A DNA stretch of 49,116 nucleotides from UBA8886 sp002731655 (GTDB lineage Archaea > Thermoplasmatota > Poseidoniia > MGIII > CG-Epi1), in the NCBI GenBank assembly GCA_030754655.1, contig JASLZX010000008.1, positions 1-49,116 on the forward strand, read 5' to 3'. The translations under genes were made by a program, and so were the position numbers. This document shows, in pieces, positions 1 through 7,062 of this stretch. Below the pieces are notes generated by a model. It worked only from the letters and a program-made list of their open reading frames with translations, was not told the origin of the DNA and ran no database searches. Every line of letters starts with the position of its first letter. Within the stretch, counting starts at the first letter, position 1.

Positions 1-30
1 GTTTTCACCCATTTTTTTCTCGTTTATGTA

Positions 31-40
31 TATTTAAATA
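31..40. promoter_or_regulatory. Palindromic TATA-like box at left edge
   Basis: The ten bases TATTTAAATA form a perfect palindrome. On the minus strand an ATG (positions 12-10, first codons Met-Gly-Glu-Asn) lies about 25 nt downstream, the usual spacing for a leaderless archaeal gene. A leftward gene therefore probably starts here and leaves the window after four codons. It is too short to identify. Confidence 0.45.
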
Positions 41-42
41 AA

Positions 43-279
43 TCATTTCTTGCGAATGAAGAAAATGTAATCACCATCGTCCTCTGTCGCGTCCAGCAGC
101 GGGTTGCTAGTGCGACTGGTCCAGGCATTGACGTCGTTGAGTGACCCTGGGTCAGTCGAGATCATCTTGAGCACTTCCCCACCTACCATGCCATCCATGG
201 TCTTTTTGGTCTTCAGGATTGGCAGTGGGCAGCTCAGGCCGCTACAGTCTAACAGACGGTCCTCCTGTATTTCAGTCAT
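43..279 (-). CDS. tusA: TusA/SirA-family sulfur carrier protein
   Basis: A 78-residue protein of the TusA (SirA/YeeD-like) family, small cytoplasmic proteins that carry persulfide sulfur for tRNA thiolation, molybdenum cofactor or other sulfur-transfer pathways. The family signature is at the N-terminus: Asp-Cys-Ser-Gly-Leu-Ser-Cys-Pro-Leu-Pro-Ile, in which Cys17 is the expected persulfide-carrying cysteine, followed by the Lys-rich helix. The frame stays open upstream to about 486, but that part runs across the tRNA-Asn gene and is not protein-like. The ATG at 279-277 gives the normal family length. A TATA-like box at 322-330 implies a short leader of roughly 20 nt. The exact sulfur acceptor cannot be told from the sequence. 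Confidence 0.85.
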   Translation of the reverse strand: MTEIQEDRLLDCSGLSCPLPILKTKKTMDGMVGGEVLKMISTDPGSLNDVNAWTSRTSNPLLDATEDDGDYIFFIRKK

Positions 280-321
280 CGTTGGGACTTTTTGAAGCGG
301 CTGCGCAGGACTCGACTTGTA

Positions 322-330
322 ATTATAAAC
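322..330 (-). promoter_or_regulatory. TATA-like box of tusA
   Basis: Minus strand reads GTTTATAATT, about 45 nt before the tusA ATG, leaving room for a leader of about 20 nt. Weak evidence: motif and spacing only. Confidence 0.4.
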
Positions 331-375
331 ACCGGTAGGGAACTGGCGGTGCCGTTGCTGTTCGGTTCCCGAAGC

Positions 376-382
376 CTTTAAG
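376..382 (+). promoter_or_regulatory. TATA-like box of the tRNA pair
   Basis: CTTTAAG lies 27-33 nt before the first base of tRNA-Asn, the expected place for an archaeal TBP site driving a tRNA gene. No comparable box separates the two tRNAs, so they are probably co-transcribed. Confidence 0.5.
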
Positions 383-408
383 CAAGGGGTGAAAAGGGGG
401 GCGACGGT

Positions 409-485
409 GCCGTCGTAGCTCAGTTGGTCAGAGCACCCGGCTGTTAACCGGGCGGTCAGCGGTTCGAATCCGCTCGACGGCGCCA
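409..485 (+). tRNA. tRNA-Asn (anticodon GTT)
   Basis: Cloverleaf read directly: acceptor GCCGTCG (409-415) pairs with CGACGGC (475-481); anticodon stem CCCGG/CCGGG encloses the loop CTGTTAA with anticodon GTT at 443-445; the T-arm carries GGTTCGAATCC. Discriminator is G482 and the CCA tail is encoded (483-485). No intron is visible. Confidence 0.95.
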
Positions 486-494
486 CGCACGCAC

Positions 495-572
495 GGGCCC
501 GTAGCTTAGTCCGGTTAGAGCGCTCGGCTCATAACCGAGTGGTCGCCAGTTCGAATCTGGTCGGGCCCACCA
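495..572 (+). tRNA. tRNA with CAT anticodon (Ile2 or elongator Met)
   Basis: Acceptor GGGCCCG (495-501) pairs with CGGGCCC (562-568), discriminator A569, encoded CCA (570-572). Anticodon stem CTCGG/CCGAG encloses the loop CTCATAA, with CAT at 530-532. It lies 9 nt after tRNA-Asn and is probably co-transcribed. The body (G1-C72, A73, GCTCGGCTCATAACCGAG) resembles archaeal tRNA-Ile2, in which C34 is modified to agmatidine. Elongator tRNA-Met cannot be excluded without comparison with the genome's other CAT tRNAs. It does not look like an initiator tRNA. Confidence 0.93.
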
Positions 573-611
573 TCTACCTGCGATGCCGGTGGAGGCGGCT
601 AATGACGGCAC

Positions 612-1823
612 CTATTCGGTATAGGCGGATTCACCGTGAAGAGCCTCGTCCAAATTCCGCTCGCTCTCCTCGCTTACTCTCACGGGTGTGATCTTGTCGA
701 TTCCCCAGAGCATGCCGTAGGTGACCACGAAGGCCCAGACACAGGCCAGGGCCAGTCCGGCCAATTGCACTAGGAAGAAGTTAGAATCACCATAATAGAG
801 ACCGTCTTGCCCATTGATATTCTCCGAGGCCAGAACGCCCAGCAGAATGATTCCCAAGGCCCCGCCAACGCCGTGAACACCCCAGACGTCGAGAGCATCG
901 TCCAGTTCCAGATTCTTTCGCAGAACCACGGCGAAGTAACAGACCACGCCAGCTGCCACCCCGATGAGCATGGCACTTTGGGGACTGACGAAGCCGGCCG
1001 CGGGTGTAATGGTGGCCAATCCGGCGATCATGCCGATGAGCATCTCCACGAATGACGGTTTTCCGTCATAGTGCCAAGCCAGGAGCAGCCAGGTTGTGGC
1101 TGCAAAAGCAGCCGCTATCTGCGTGTTGATGAGGGCGACCGCGGTGATTACGTCCACTGCATACTGGCTACCGGCATTGAAACCGAACCAGCCGAACCAG
1201 AGCAGCGCCGCTCCCAAGGCGACGAAGGGAACGTTATGGGCGCCAGTATCATGCACTTTCCTGCTCCCCACGAATATGACGCTGGCCAGAGCCGCCATGC
1301 CCGCTAACGCGTGCACCACTATACCACCGGCGAAATCCAGCACGCCCTGATCATGATTATGACTCCCGGGCTGGCTTTCTTCTACGGAGGTCTGGTGAGC
1401 AGGAAAAACGTCCTGACCATAATGATGCAGTCCTATGTATCCATGGGTGTCACGACCATCCTCTGGGTTACTGTGGGGTATTCGCTCTGCTTCAGCGGCG
1501 ATACTGGGGGAATCATTGGGAACCTGGATAATGCCTTTCTGATGGGCATCAAACCGACCGACTTATACGGCGGTGCCGACGGCACCATTCCGTTATTGTT
1601 GTTCGTCGTCTACCAGTTGATGTTCGCCATTATCACTCCGGCGCTCATCACCGGGGCCTTTGCCAACCGGGTCACTTTCAAGGCCTACCTGATTTTCCTG
1701 GTGGGCTGGCAGTTGTTCGTCTACTTCCCCTTCGTCCACATGATCTGGGGCGGGGGCATTCTGTACGACTGGGGTGGTTGCTACGAGCATGAAGGCCGGA
1801 TCGCCGGTGTTGTCTAAACTCAT
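612..1823 (-). pseudogene. amt: Ammonium transporter (Amt) gene with inverted interior
   Basis: Amt proteins are 11-helix membrane channels for ammonium uptake. The minus strand encodes the Amt N-terminus (ATG at 1823; Met-Ser-Leu-Asp-Asn-Thr-Gly-Asp, up to about residue 17). From about 1343 down to 612 it encodes the C-terminal half, from Leu-Asp-Phe-Ala-Gly-Gly through His-Gly-Val-Gly-Gly to the end. The missing middle (Met-Thr-Pro-Gly-Leu-Ala-Phe-Phe-Tyr-Gly-Gly through the Trp-Gly-Gly-Gly stretch) lies between them on the plus strand, about 1345-1774. Flipping it back gives one uninterrupted frame of 404 codons (1212 nt), the normal Amt length. As written, the minus-strand frame stops at 1593, so no functional product is expected. 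The absence of other damage means the inversion is recent, reversible, or an assembly or cloning artefact. Confidence 0.85.
1345..1774 (+). other. Inverted ~430-bp segment inside amt
   Basis: This block encodes the Amt interior on the strand opposite to the rest of the gene. Breakpoints were placed by protein continuity: left between about 1344 and 1348 (GCCCTGATC), right between about 1772 and 1775 (TGGGGTGG). Only 3-4 bp of inverted microhomology (CCC/GGG) is present at the ends. A 9-bp inverted repeat, CACCGGCGA at 1325-1333 and TCGCCGGTG at 1801-1809, flanks the segment but sits asymmetrically outside the breakpoints. No recombinase gene is adjacent. Confidence 0.8.
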
Positions 1824-1842
1824 GGGCCACACAGCGAAGTGA

Positions 1843-1851
1843 TATATTTAA
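1843..1851 (-). promoter_or_regulatory. TATA-like box of amt
   Basis: Minus strand AATTAAATATATC lies about 20-28 nt before the amt ATG (1823), so the native promoter and start of amt are intact even though the coding interior is inverted. Confidence 0.5.
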
Positions 1852-1965
1852 TTATATGGGAACTGGTGCGACGGAGGGTGCCCAAGTCCTATAGGTCGTT
1901 CAGGTCGCCGAACTCCCTGTTCAGCAATGGTCGCGGGCGCAGCGCGGTTGCAGCACCGCTCGGCT

Positions 1966-2850
1966 TTAGAGCTTTCCCAGCGCCGCCCGCCGCCGCGCTG
2001 CTTCCTCCGCCGAGAGCGCCAGCAGCGCACTCGTACCGAGCCCCTCGACCGTCGCCGACGCCAGCGCAGCTCCGTGATGCAGTGCCTCGACCAGATTATC
2101 GCCGTCCAGATTGCGCTCAGCCAGCCAGCCGCACGCCGCGCCGGCGAAGGTGTCGCCAGCGCCAGTGGGATCGATGAATTGCCGTGCGGGGTGCGCCGGA
2201 ATCCGGGCGTTCCCGTCGGCGTGGAACAGTGTCGCGCCCTTCGCACCGCGCTTGATGACGACGAAGCGCGGCCCCGCGGCGAGCAGCGCCGCGCCCGCCG
2301 CGTCGAGTGAAGCGGTGCCGGTGAAGGCAAGCGCTTCGGCGTCGTTGAGGAACAGCAGGTCGGTCTGCGCGACAACTTTCTCGAGCGCGTCGCGTTGAAT
2401 CTCAATCCAGAGGTTCATCGAGTCGGTAGCGACCCAGCCCGCTTGCACCTGCTCGAGGAGGCGCAGCTGGATGGAGGGGTCGTTGTTGCAGAGCAGTAGC
2501 CCCGTCGGCTGGCGCCACTCCGCGGGAACGTTCCAGTTGAACGCTTCCAAGATTTCGACGCGCGTCTGGTGCGTGATGGCCTGCGCCATGTCGCCGCGGT
2601 ATTCTCCCGACCAGTGGAAGCTGCGCTCCGCCAGCCGCGGCACTCCATCGAGCGCGACGCCTCGCTCGCGCAGCGCTGCTAGTGTATGCGGCGGGAAGTC
2701 GATGCCGGCGGGGCCGACTAGCCCCGGCTGGGTGAAGAAGCTCGCCGCGACCGACGAGTAGATGCCGGCGCCGCCCACGATGGCTTCGCCGCTGGCGTGC
2801 GGCGTCTTTAGGTCATCGAGCGCTAGGATGCCGCCAACCAGTAGCTTCAA
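1966..2850 (-). CDS. PfkB/ribokinase-family sugar kinase
   Basis: A 294-residue cytoplasmic kinase of the ribokinase (PfkB) family, which phosphorylates sugars or nucleosides with ATP. The C-terminal signature is clear: Asp-Pro-Thr-Gly-Ala-Gly-Asp-Thr-Phe-Ala-Gly at about residues 227-237, with catalytic-base Asp233 in the anion hole. The N-terminal glycine-rich substrate region (Ala-Ile-Val-Gly-Gly-Ala-Gly) is near residues 23-29. The start is TTG, overlapping the stop of the upstream phosphoribosyltransferase by 4 nt, so the two are translationally coupled. Pairing with a phosphoribosyltransferase suggests nucleoside or ribose-phosphate metabolism, but the substrate cannot be assigned. Confidence 0.85.
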   Translation of the reverse strand: MKLLVGGILALDDLKTPHASGEAIVGGAGIYSSVAASFFTQPGLVGPAGIDFPPHTLAALRERGVALDGVPRLAERSFHWSGEYRGDMAQAITHQTRVEILEAFNWNVPAEWRQPTGLLLCNNDPSIQLRLLEQVQAGWVATDSMNLWIEIQRDALEKVVAQTDLLFLNDAEALAFTGTASLDAAGAALLAAGPRFVVIKRGAKGATLFHADGNARIPAHPARQFIDPTGAGDTFAGAACGWLAERNLDGDNLVEALHHGAALASATVEGLGTSALLALSAEEAARRRAALGKL

Positions 2851-3404
2851 TCGATGACCACCTTCGCACCCTCGACGTGCACCTGGAGCAGGATATCGAT
2901 ATCGACCCCCAGCTCGGCCGAGAGCTCTGCCGGGTCAACCTTGCTGAAGACAATCAGCACCTGGTCGATAGTCGCCCCCGCGGCGCGCAGCGCGCTGCAC
3001 ATCGCGCGCAGCGTCCCGCCGGTCGAGAGCACGTCGTCGACGATGGTCACCCGCCGCCCTTCCACGGGCGCGTTGAGGTGTAGCTCGGCACCGCCGTAGC
3101 CGGTCTTTTGCGTCACGACCCGCTCGCCCGGAAGGCCATACGCGCGCTTGCGCAGCGTCGTGTAGGGCAGCCCGGTGCGCAACGTGACGGCGGCTGTCAG
3201 CGGCAGCCCAATGGCTTCTGCCGTGACGAGAATTTCGCTCCCTTCTGGAACTCGCGCAGCGAGTGCCGCTGCCGCCTCGTCGAGGATGGCTGCCTCGACC
3301 AGCGGCACCCCGTCGGAGAGCGGGTGGACGAAGTACTGGTACTCGCCCTTGGAGACAATCAGCGAGTCGGCCAGCGAAGCGCGCAACAGCTTCAGTTCAT
3401 CCAT
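2847..3404 (-). CDS. Purine phosphoribosyltransferase (Apt/Hpt-like)
   Basis: A 185-residue type I phosphoribosyltransferase that would convert a free purine base plus PRPP to the nucleotide. The PRPP loop Thr-Ile-Val-Asp-Asp-Val-Leu-Ser-Thr-Gly-Gly-Thr is at residues 120-131. The overall layout, including the Arg-Lys-Arg-Ala-Tyr-Gly hood segment near residue 85, matches the Apt/archaeal hypoxanthine PRTase group (COG0503). The ATG at 3404 was preferred over the longer open frame because a TATA-like sequence (CAAATACGG, minus strand, 3424-3432) sits about 25 nt upstream. It leads the two-gene operon with the sugar kinase. Whether it prefers adenine or hypoxanthine/guanine cannot be decided here. 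Confidence 0.82.
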   Translation of the reverse strand: MDELKLLRASLADSLIVSKGEYQYFVHPLSDGVPLVEAAILDEAAAALAARVPEGSEILVTAEAIGLPLTAAVTLRTGLPYTTLRKRAYGLPGERVVTQKTGYGGAELHLNAPVEGRRVTIVDDVLSTGGTLRAMCSALRAAGATIDQVLIVFSKVDPAELSAELGVDIDILLQVHVEGAKVVID

Positions 3405-3442
3405 GGCCGCGCCACGCCACAACCGTATTTGCGTCTGGTGCC

Positions 3443-3450
3443 GCTTTAAA
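3443..3450 (+). promoter_or_regulatory. TATA-like box of the flippase gene
   Basis: GCTTTAAA ends 23 nt before GTG 3473, in the divergent region shared with the phosphoribosyltransferase gene (whose own box is at 3424-3432 on the minus strand). It supports GTG 3473 as a leaderless start. Confidence 0.5.
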
Positions 3451-3472
3451 CCGGCAGCCGCGTGCCGCCAGC

Positions 3473-4990
3473 GTGGCGACCTCCCGCAAGGTGATGCTGC
3501 TTTTCACGGTCGAGAACCTCAATGCCATCCTGGGGTGGGTTGCCATCATGCTGGTCGCGCGCCGCATGGGCGCAGGCGTGCTGGGGGAGCTCGGCTACGC
3601 GCTCTCGCTCGTTGGGGGCTTCACCTTCATCGCCTTCATGGGCTACCGCATGGCGCACGTCAAGCGCGTCTCCGAAGGCATGGACCTCGGCAAGTGCACC
3701 GGCACATTCCTCGCCGTGCGGGTGGGCCTGCTGGCGCTGATGCTGGCGGTATTTGGCCTCGCGTACTGGGTCTGGACCGGGCTGCTCGGCAAGCAGCTCT
3801 ACGACATCCGGACCGAGGGGATGCTCGGGACCATCCTCGCCTACTACGTCGTCTTTCTGCTGACGGGGGTGATGGTCGCCACCTTCACGGGTCGGCAGGA
3901 GGGCGCGCGCGTCGCGGTGCCGAACCTGCTCGGCACCTCGCTGCGGTCGCTGCTGATGATTTTTGCCGCACTCTCGGGGCTGGGTGTAATCTGGCTGGCG
4001 CGCTCGTACCTGTTGGGGGCGCTGGTGATTGCACTGGTTTCGCTCTGGTATTTCCGTGATTACCCGGTTTCGCGACCTGACCGCGAAACCTTCCGTTCCT
4101 ACTCGACCTACGCGCTACCGGTCGCCATCACCTCCATCTTCGCGGTGCTGCGGACGCACCTCGACAAGCTGCTGATTGGCATTTTCTGGGCCGCCGAGGA
4201 CGTTGGGCTCTATTTCGGCGTCCAGCGCATCGCGCTCTTTATCGGGGCGCTGGCGCTCTCGCTGGAGGGGATGCTGCTGCCGTCGGTCTCGCAGCTCCAC
4301 GCTCGCGGCGGAACGCAGGCGGCCGCCAGCAGCATCATCCGCGCCGAGCGGTACACCGCGCTGATCGCGATTCCCGTCGTGCTGCTGACTGTTATCTGGG
4401 CCGAGGAGGTAATTCTGGTCTTCATCAGCCGCGAGTTCCTCCCCGCGACGCGCGTCCTGCAACTGCTAGCGCTGGTGGCGCTGGTGCGCATCCTGAACCG
4501 CCCCTGGTCAATCGCGCTGCGCGGTGCCGACATGCCGACGCTGACGACGCGCGTCAACCTCGCCACCGGCACGCTCTCGGTGTTGCTGATGCTGGTCCTC
4601 GTTCCGCGGGAAATTCCGCAGTTCGGCCTCGATGATTTGCCGGGGATGGGCGGCGAAGGCGCCGCGCTGGCGCTGCTCGGACCGGAGCTGCTGGCGGGCG
4701 TCTGGCTGCGCTGGTATTGCTACCGTGAGCTGGCGCTGCCGCCCTCGCGGCAGGTGCTGCGGCAGCTGGCGGCAGCGCTGCTGGTGGCGGCGCTCTTCTG
4801 GCAGCTTGACCCGCTGCTGCTGGTCGAGCGCTGGTTCGAGCTCTTCGGCCTCGCAGCGTTGGGCGGGCTGCTTTACTACAGCCTGCTGGCGGTCATCGGC
4901 GGACTGAAGTGGGCGGACATCCACTTCGCGTGGGACGTCCTCAACCCCGGCGCGATGGGGCGCTACCTGCGCGACGAGCTAAGGCGCTAG
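3473..4990 (+). CDS. Polysaccharide flippase-like membrane protein (MOP/Wzx type)
   Basis: A 505-residue polytopic membrane protein of the polysaccharide-transport (Wzx/RfbX, MOP) type, expected to move lipid-linked sugar units across the membrane. Many hydrophobic segments are visible, with the typical early Asn-Leu-Asn-Ala-Ile-Leu-Gly-Trp and Gly-Ala-Gly-Val-Leu-Gly-Glu-Leu-Gly-Tyr-Ala region and later Leu-Asp-Lys-Leu-Leu-Ile-Gly. The open frame extends upstream to 3263 over the opposing gene with low-complexity sequence. The GTG at 3473 is chosen because a TATA-like box lies about 25 nt before it; ATG 3494 is an alternative. Its 3' end overlaps the convergent glycosyltransferase gene by 12 nt. 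With the next three genes it forms a surface-glycan neighbourhood. Confidence 0.8.
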   Translation: MATSRKVMLLFTVENLNAILGWVAIMLVARRMGAGVLGELGYALSLVGGFTFIAFMGYRMAHVKRVSEGMDLGKCTGTFLAVRVGLLALMLAVFGLAYWVWTGLLGKQLYDIRTEGMLGTILAYYVVFLLTGVMVATFTGRQEGARVAVPNLLGTSLRSLLMIFAALSGLGVIWLARSYLLGALVIALVSLWYFRDYPVSRPDRETFRSYSTYALPVAITSIFAVLRTHLDKLLIGIFWAAEDVGLYFGVQRIALFIGALALSLEGMLLPSVSQLHARGGTQAAASSIIRAERYTALIAIPVVLLTVIWAEEVILVFISREFLPATRVLQLLALVALVRILNRPWSIALRGADMPTLTTRVNLATGTLSVLLMLVLVPREIPQFGLDDLPGMGGEGAALALLGPELLAGVWLRWYCYRELALPPSRQVLRQLAAALLVAALFWQLDPLLLVERWFELFGLAALGGLLYYSLLAVIGGLKWADIHFAWDVLNPGAMGRYLRDELRR

Positions 4991-5968
4991 CGACGCGAGC
5001 AGCTCCGCCATGCGGGGCCGTGCGCCGAGCCGCTCCAGCAGCGCCTCGCGCTCTCCGGTCGCCTGACGGGTACGTTCCTCCGCATCGAGTGCGTAGTGTT
5101 TGACAAGTCGCTGGCGAAACTCTGTTGCGGAGCTGAAGAGCCCGTCGGGCGGCACCACTTCCTCCGCGCCAGCCCAGCCGCGGCTCAGCGCGCGGCAGCC
5201 GCTGGCGACTCCTTCAACCAGCGAGGTCTGCAGCCCCTCGGCCTGCGAGTTAGAGACGATGAGGTCGAGCGAATGGTACCACGCTTGCAGGTCGGGGACG
5301 AATCCCTCCAGCGTCACCCGTTCGCCGAGGCCGGCCACCGCGATGGTTTCCTCGACGCGCTGCCGGTAGCGCGCGTCGGGCGTCCCGCCTGCAATCGAGA
5401 GGCTCAGCTCAGGCAGCTCGTCGGCGATCGCCGCGAAGAATTCGACCGCTTCGCGGACGCCCTTGCGCGGGATGACCTGCCCCAGCATCCCCAGCCGGTG
5501 TGTCGCACCTCTATCGCGCGTGCTGAATTTCGCGAAGTCGATATTTTCGTAAACGACCGCGGTCTGCCCGCCGTAGTCAGGGACTGCGGCGCGGAATGCG
5601 CGCTCCATCGCGTTGCTGACGAAGAGCACCAGCGCGACATTGTCCCAGTTGACGTGGTCGGCGTGCCGCTCGAGCTCGTAGCGGTGCATACGCGTCGCCA
5701 GCTTCGCGCGTCCGGGGTGGTGGCTCAGCCACTCGAGGTAGTGGGTGGCCCACTCGCAGAAGACGACGTCAGCCCACTTGGCCAGCGGCGGCAGTTCGCG
5801 GCTGCGCAACCGGCGGTTGCGCAGCCCCGCCAGCAGGTCGCGCGGGCCACGGATGCGCGGCGGCGGTTTCGGCGGATTGAGGACGCGCAGGTTGAATTGC
5901 TGTTCCCACGTGGGGAGCAGGTGCTGCAGGAAGTGCAGGTCGTCCGAGACCAGCGCCAGCTGCGCCAT
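4979..5968 (-). CDS. Glycosyltransferase, GT4-like
   Basis: A 329-residue glycosyltransferase-like protein with the GT-B C-terminal half: Leu-Gly-Met-Leu-Gly-Gln-Val-Ile-Pro-Arg-Lys-Gly near residue 160, Ser-Ile-Ala-Gly-Gly-Thr-Pro, Val-Thr-Leu-Glu-Gly-Phe-Val-Pro-Asp, and the nucleotide-sugar-binding segment Ser-Asn-Ser-Gln-Ala-Glu-Gly-Leu-Gln-Thr-Ser-Leu-Val-Glu near residue 240. It would transfer a sugar from an activated donor in the cytoplasm. The start ATG at 5968 shares one base with the stop of the upstream HprK-like gene, showing coupling; an in-frame TTG one codon earlier is possible. Donor and acceptor are unknown. Confidence 0.82.
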   Translation of the reverse strand: MAQLALVSDDLHFLQHLLPTWEQQFNLRVLNPPKPPPRIRGPRDLLAGLRNRRLRSRELPPLAKWADVVFCEWATHYLEWLSHHPGRAKLATRMHRYELERHADHVNWDNVALVLFVSNAMERAFRAAVPDYGGQTAVVYENIDFAKFSTRDRGATHRLGMLGQVIPRKGVREAVEFFAAIADELPELSLSIAGGTPDARYRQRVEETIAVAGLGERVTLEGFVPDLQAWYHSLDLIVSNSQAEGLQTSLVEGVASGCRALSRGWAGAEEVVPPDGLFSSATEFRQRLVKHYALDAEERTRQATGEREALLERLGARPRMAELLASLAP

Positions 5969-7014
5969 CAACCGCTCCCGTAAGCTATCTTTCCGGCGTT
6001 CGCGAGCGCCTCGGCAATCAGCCGCTCCTCATCGGCGCCCCCCTCGAAGAGCGGCGCCGCGCCGTGCAGGAAATCGGCCGCCGGCTGCATCCGTTTCTGC
6101 AGGAAATCTTCCTCGTCGTTCACCGACCGCAGCCGCCGTGCGAGGTCGCCCAGCTCAAGCTCCGGCAGCGGCGCCAGCACGTGGAACGTGCCGAGCGGCA
6201 CCGGCGCGTCGGCGACCGGGATTCCCAGCTCATCGGGGCGGTAGCGGTTGTGGAGGCCGGTCTTGGTCAGGTATTCGACCGACTCCCAGCCGCCGCGCAG
6301 CGGCCCCTTGTTCCAGGGGCGGTGTAGTGCGCCCTGCGCGCGGCGGTTCCACCAGCTGAGCCAGTGGTAGCGCGCCGGCCGGAACGCACGCTTCACCAGC
6401 CAGGGGTGCTGCTCGAAGTTGTAGCCGAACAGGTTGAGCCGCAGCAGGCAGGGATGGATGCGCCCTTCGCGGTCGATGACGACCTTGTCGTCGCCGAGGT
6501 AGCGCCCCCCGTCGCGCAGCGTGCCGAGCAGCGAGCTGGTCTTGCCGGCGTGCGCCCAGCCGCAGAACACTTTGGCGCGCCCGTCGACCTCGGCCGCCGA
6601 GGCGTGGAGCAGCGCCTTCCCCTCACGGCACAGGTGGCGGCGCAGCAGCGGCGGGAAGAGCGTGTTGAAGAGGAACGCCGGCGGCATTTCCGGCTCGAAC
6701 TCGACTACCGTGCGGTCACCCATCACCAGCGGCAGCGAGGCGCGGGCGCCGTTCCACGCGCGCACCAGCATGCGGTCGCCGTCGAGAGTGAATTGCGGTG
6801 CGCCCTTGACGAATTTGAGCCGGGCGCGGTCGGGCGACCCTACCGCGCCGCCCCCGCCGCTGAGCACGGCGGTCTCGCGGAAGAAAATCTCCTGTCGCTC
6901 GCCACCGGCGTCGGCTCCGTGCGGGAGCAGTTCAGCGTCGAAGTGCGCGGCAGCGGCGGTGCTTTCAGACTCGAGGGCGACCCGGAGTCCGTCGAAAAGC
7001 GTGTAGGATTTCAA
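5968..7014 (-). CDS. HprK/PEPCK-like P-loop protein in glycan cluster
   Basis: A protein of about 348 residues with a P-loop resembling HPr kinase/PEP carboxykinase-like proteins of polysaccharide loci: Cys-Gly-Trp-Ala-His-Ala-Gly-Lys-Thr-Ser (Walker A, minus strand about 6565-6536). It is followed by an Asp-Asp-Lys-Val-Val-Ile-Asp stretch that may be the Walker B-like metal site. The frame is open far upstream (to 7881), but that part lies opposite the sulfotransferase gene and is not protein-like. The TTG at 7014 is the likely start because a TTATAA box lies about 21-26 nt before it, though this start is uncertain. It is coupled to the downstream glycosyltransferase. The substrate is not known. 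Confidence 0.6.
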   Translation of the reverse strand: MKSYTLFDGLRVALESESTAAAAHFDAELLPHGADAGGERQEIFFRETAVLSGGGGAVGSPDRARLKFVKGAPQFTLDGDRMLVRAWNGARASLPLVMGDRTVVEFEPEMPPAFLFNTLFPPLLRRHLCREGKALLHASAAEVDGRAKVFCGWAHAGKTSSLLGTLRDGGRYLGDDKVVIDREGRIHPCLLRLNLFGYNFEQHPWLVKRAFRPARYHWLSWWNRRAQGALHRPWNKGPLRGGWESVEYLTKTGLHNRYRPDELGIPVADAPVPLGTFHVLAPLPELELGDLARRLRSVNDEEDFLQKRMQPAADFLHGAAPLFEGGADEERLIAEALANAGKIAYGSG

Positions 7015-7033
7015 CTGTTTTGCATTCGCTCCG

Positions 7034-7041
7034 ATTATAAA
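7034..7041. promoter_or_regulatory. Shared bidirectional TATA box (HprK-like / sulfotransferase)
   Basis: A single palindromic TTATAA (7035-7040, in GATTATAAAGG) lies about 21-26 nt before the leftward TTG 7014 and about 23-28 nt before the rightward GTG 7063. One TBP site could serve both leaderless transcripts. Confidence 0.55.
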
Positions 7042-7062
7042 GGGCTGTGGCCCTGAAACATC

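Noticed and set aside
1325..1809. 9-bp inverted repeat as recombinase site for the amt inversion
   Set aside because: The arms lie 12 and 26 nt outside the breakpoints set by protein continuity, so crossover did not occur in them. No invertase gene is nearby.
3175..4059. 294-codon plus-strand frame across the flippase
   Set aside because: Composition is Arg/Gly/Ala shadow type, and the flippase frame has clear membrane helices.
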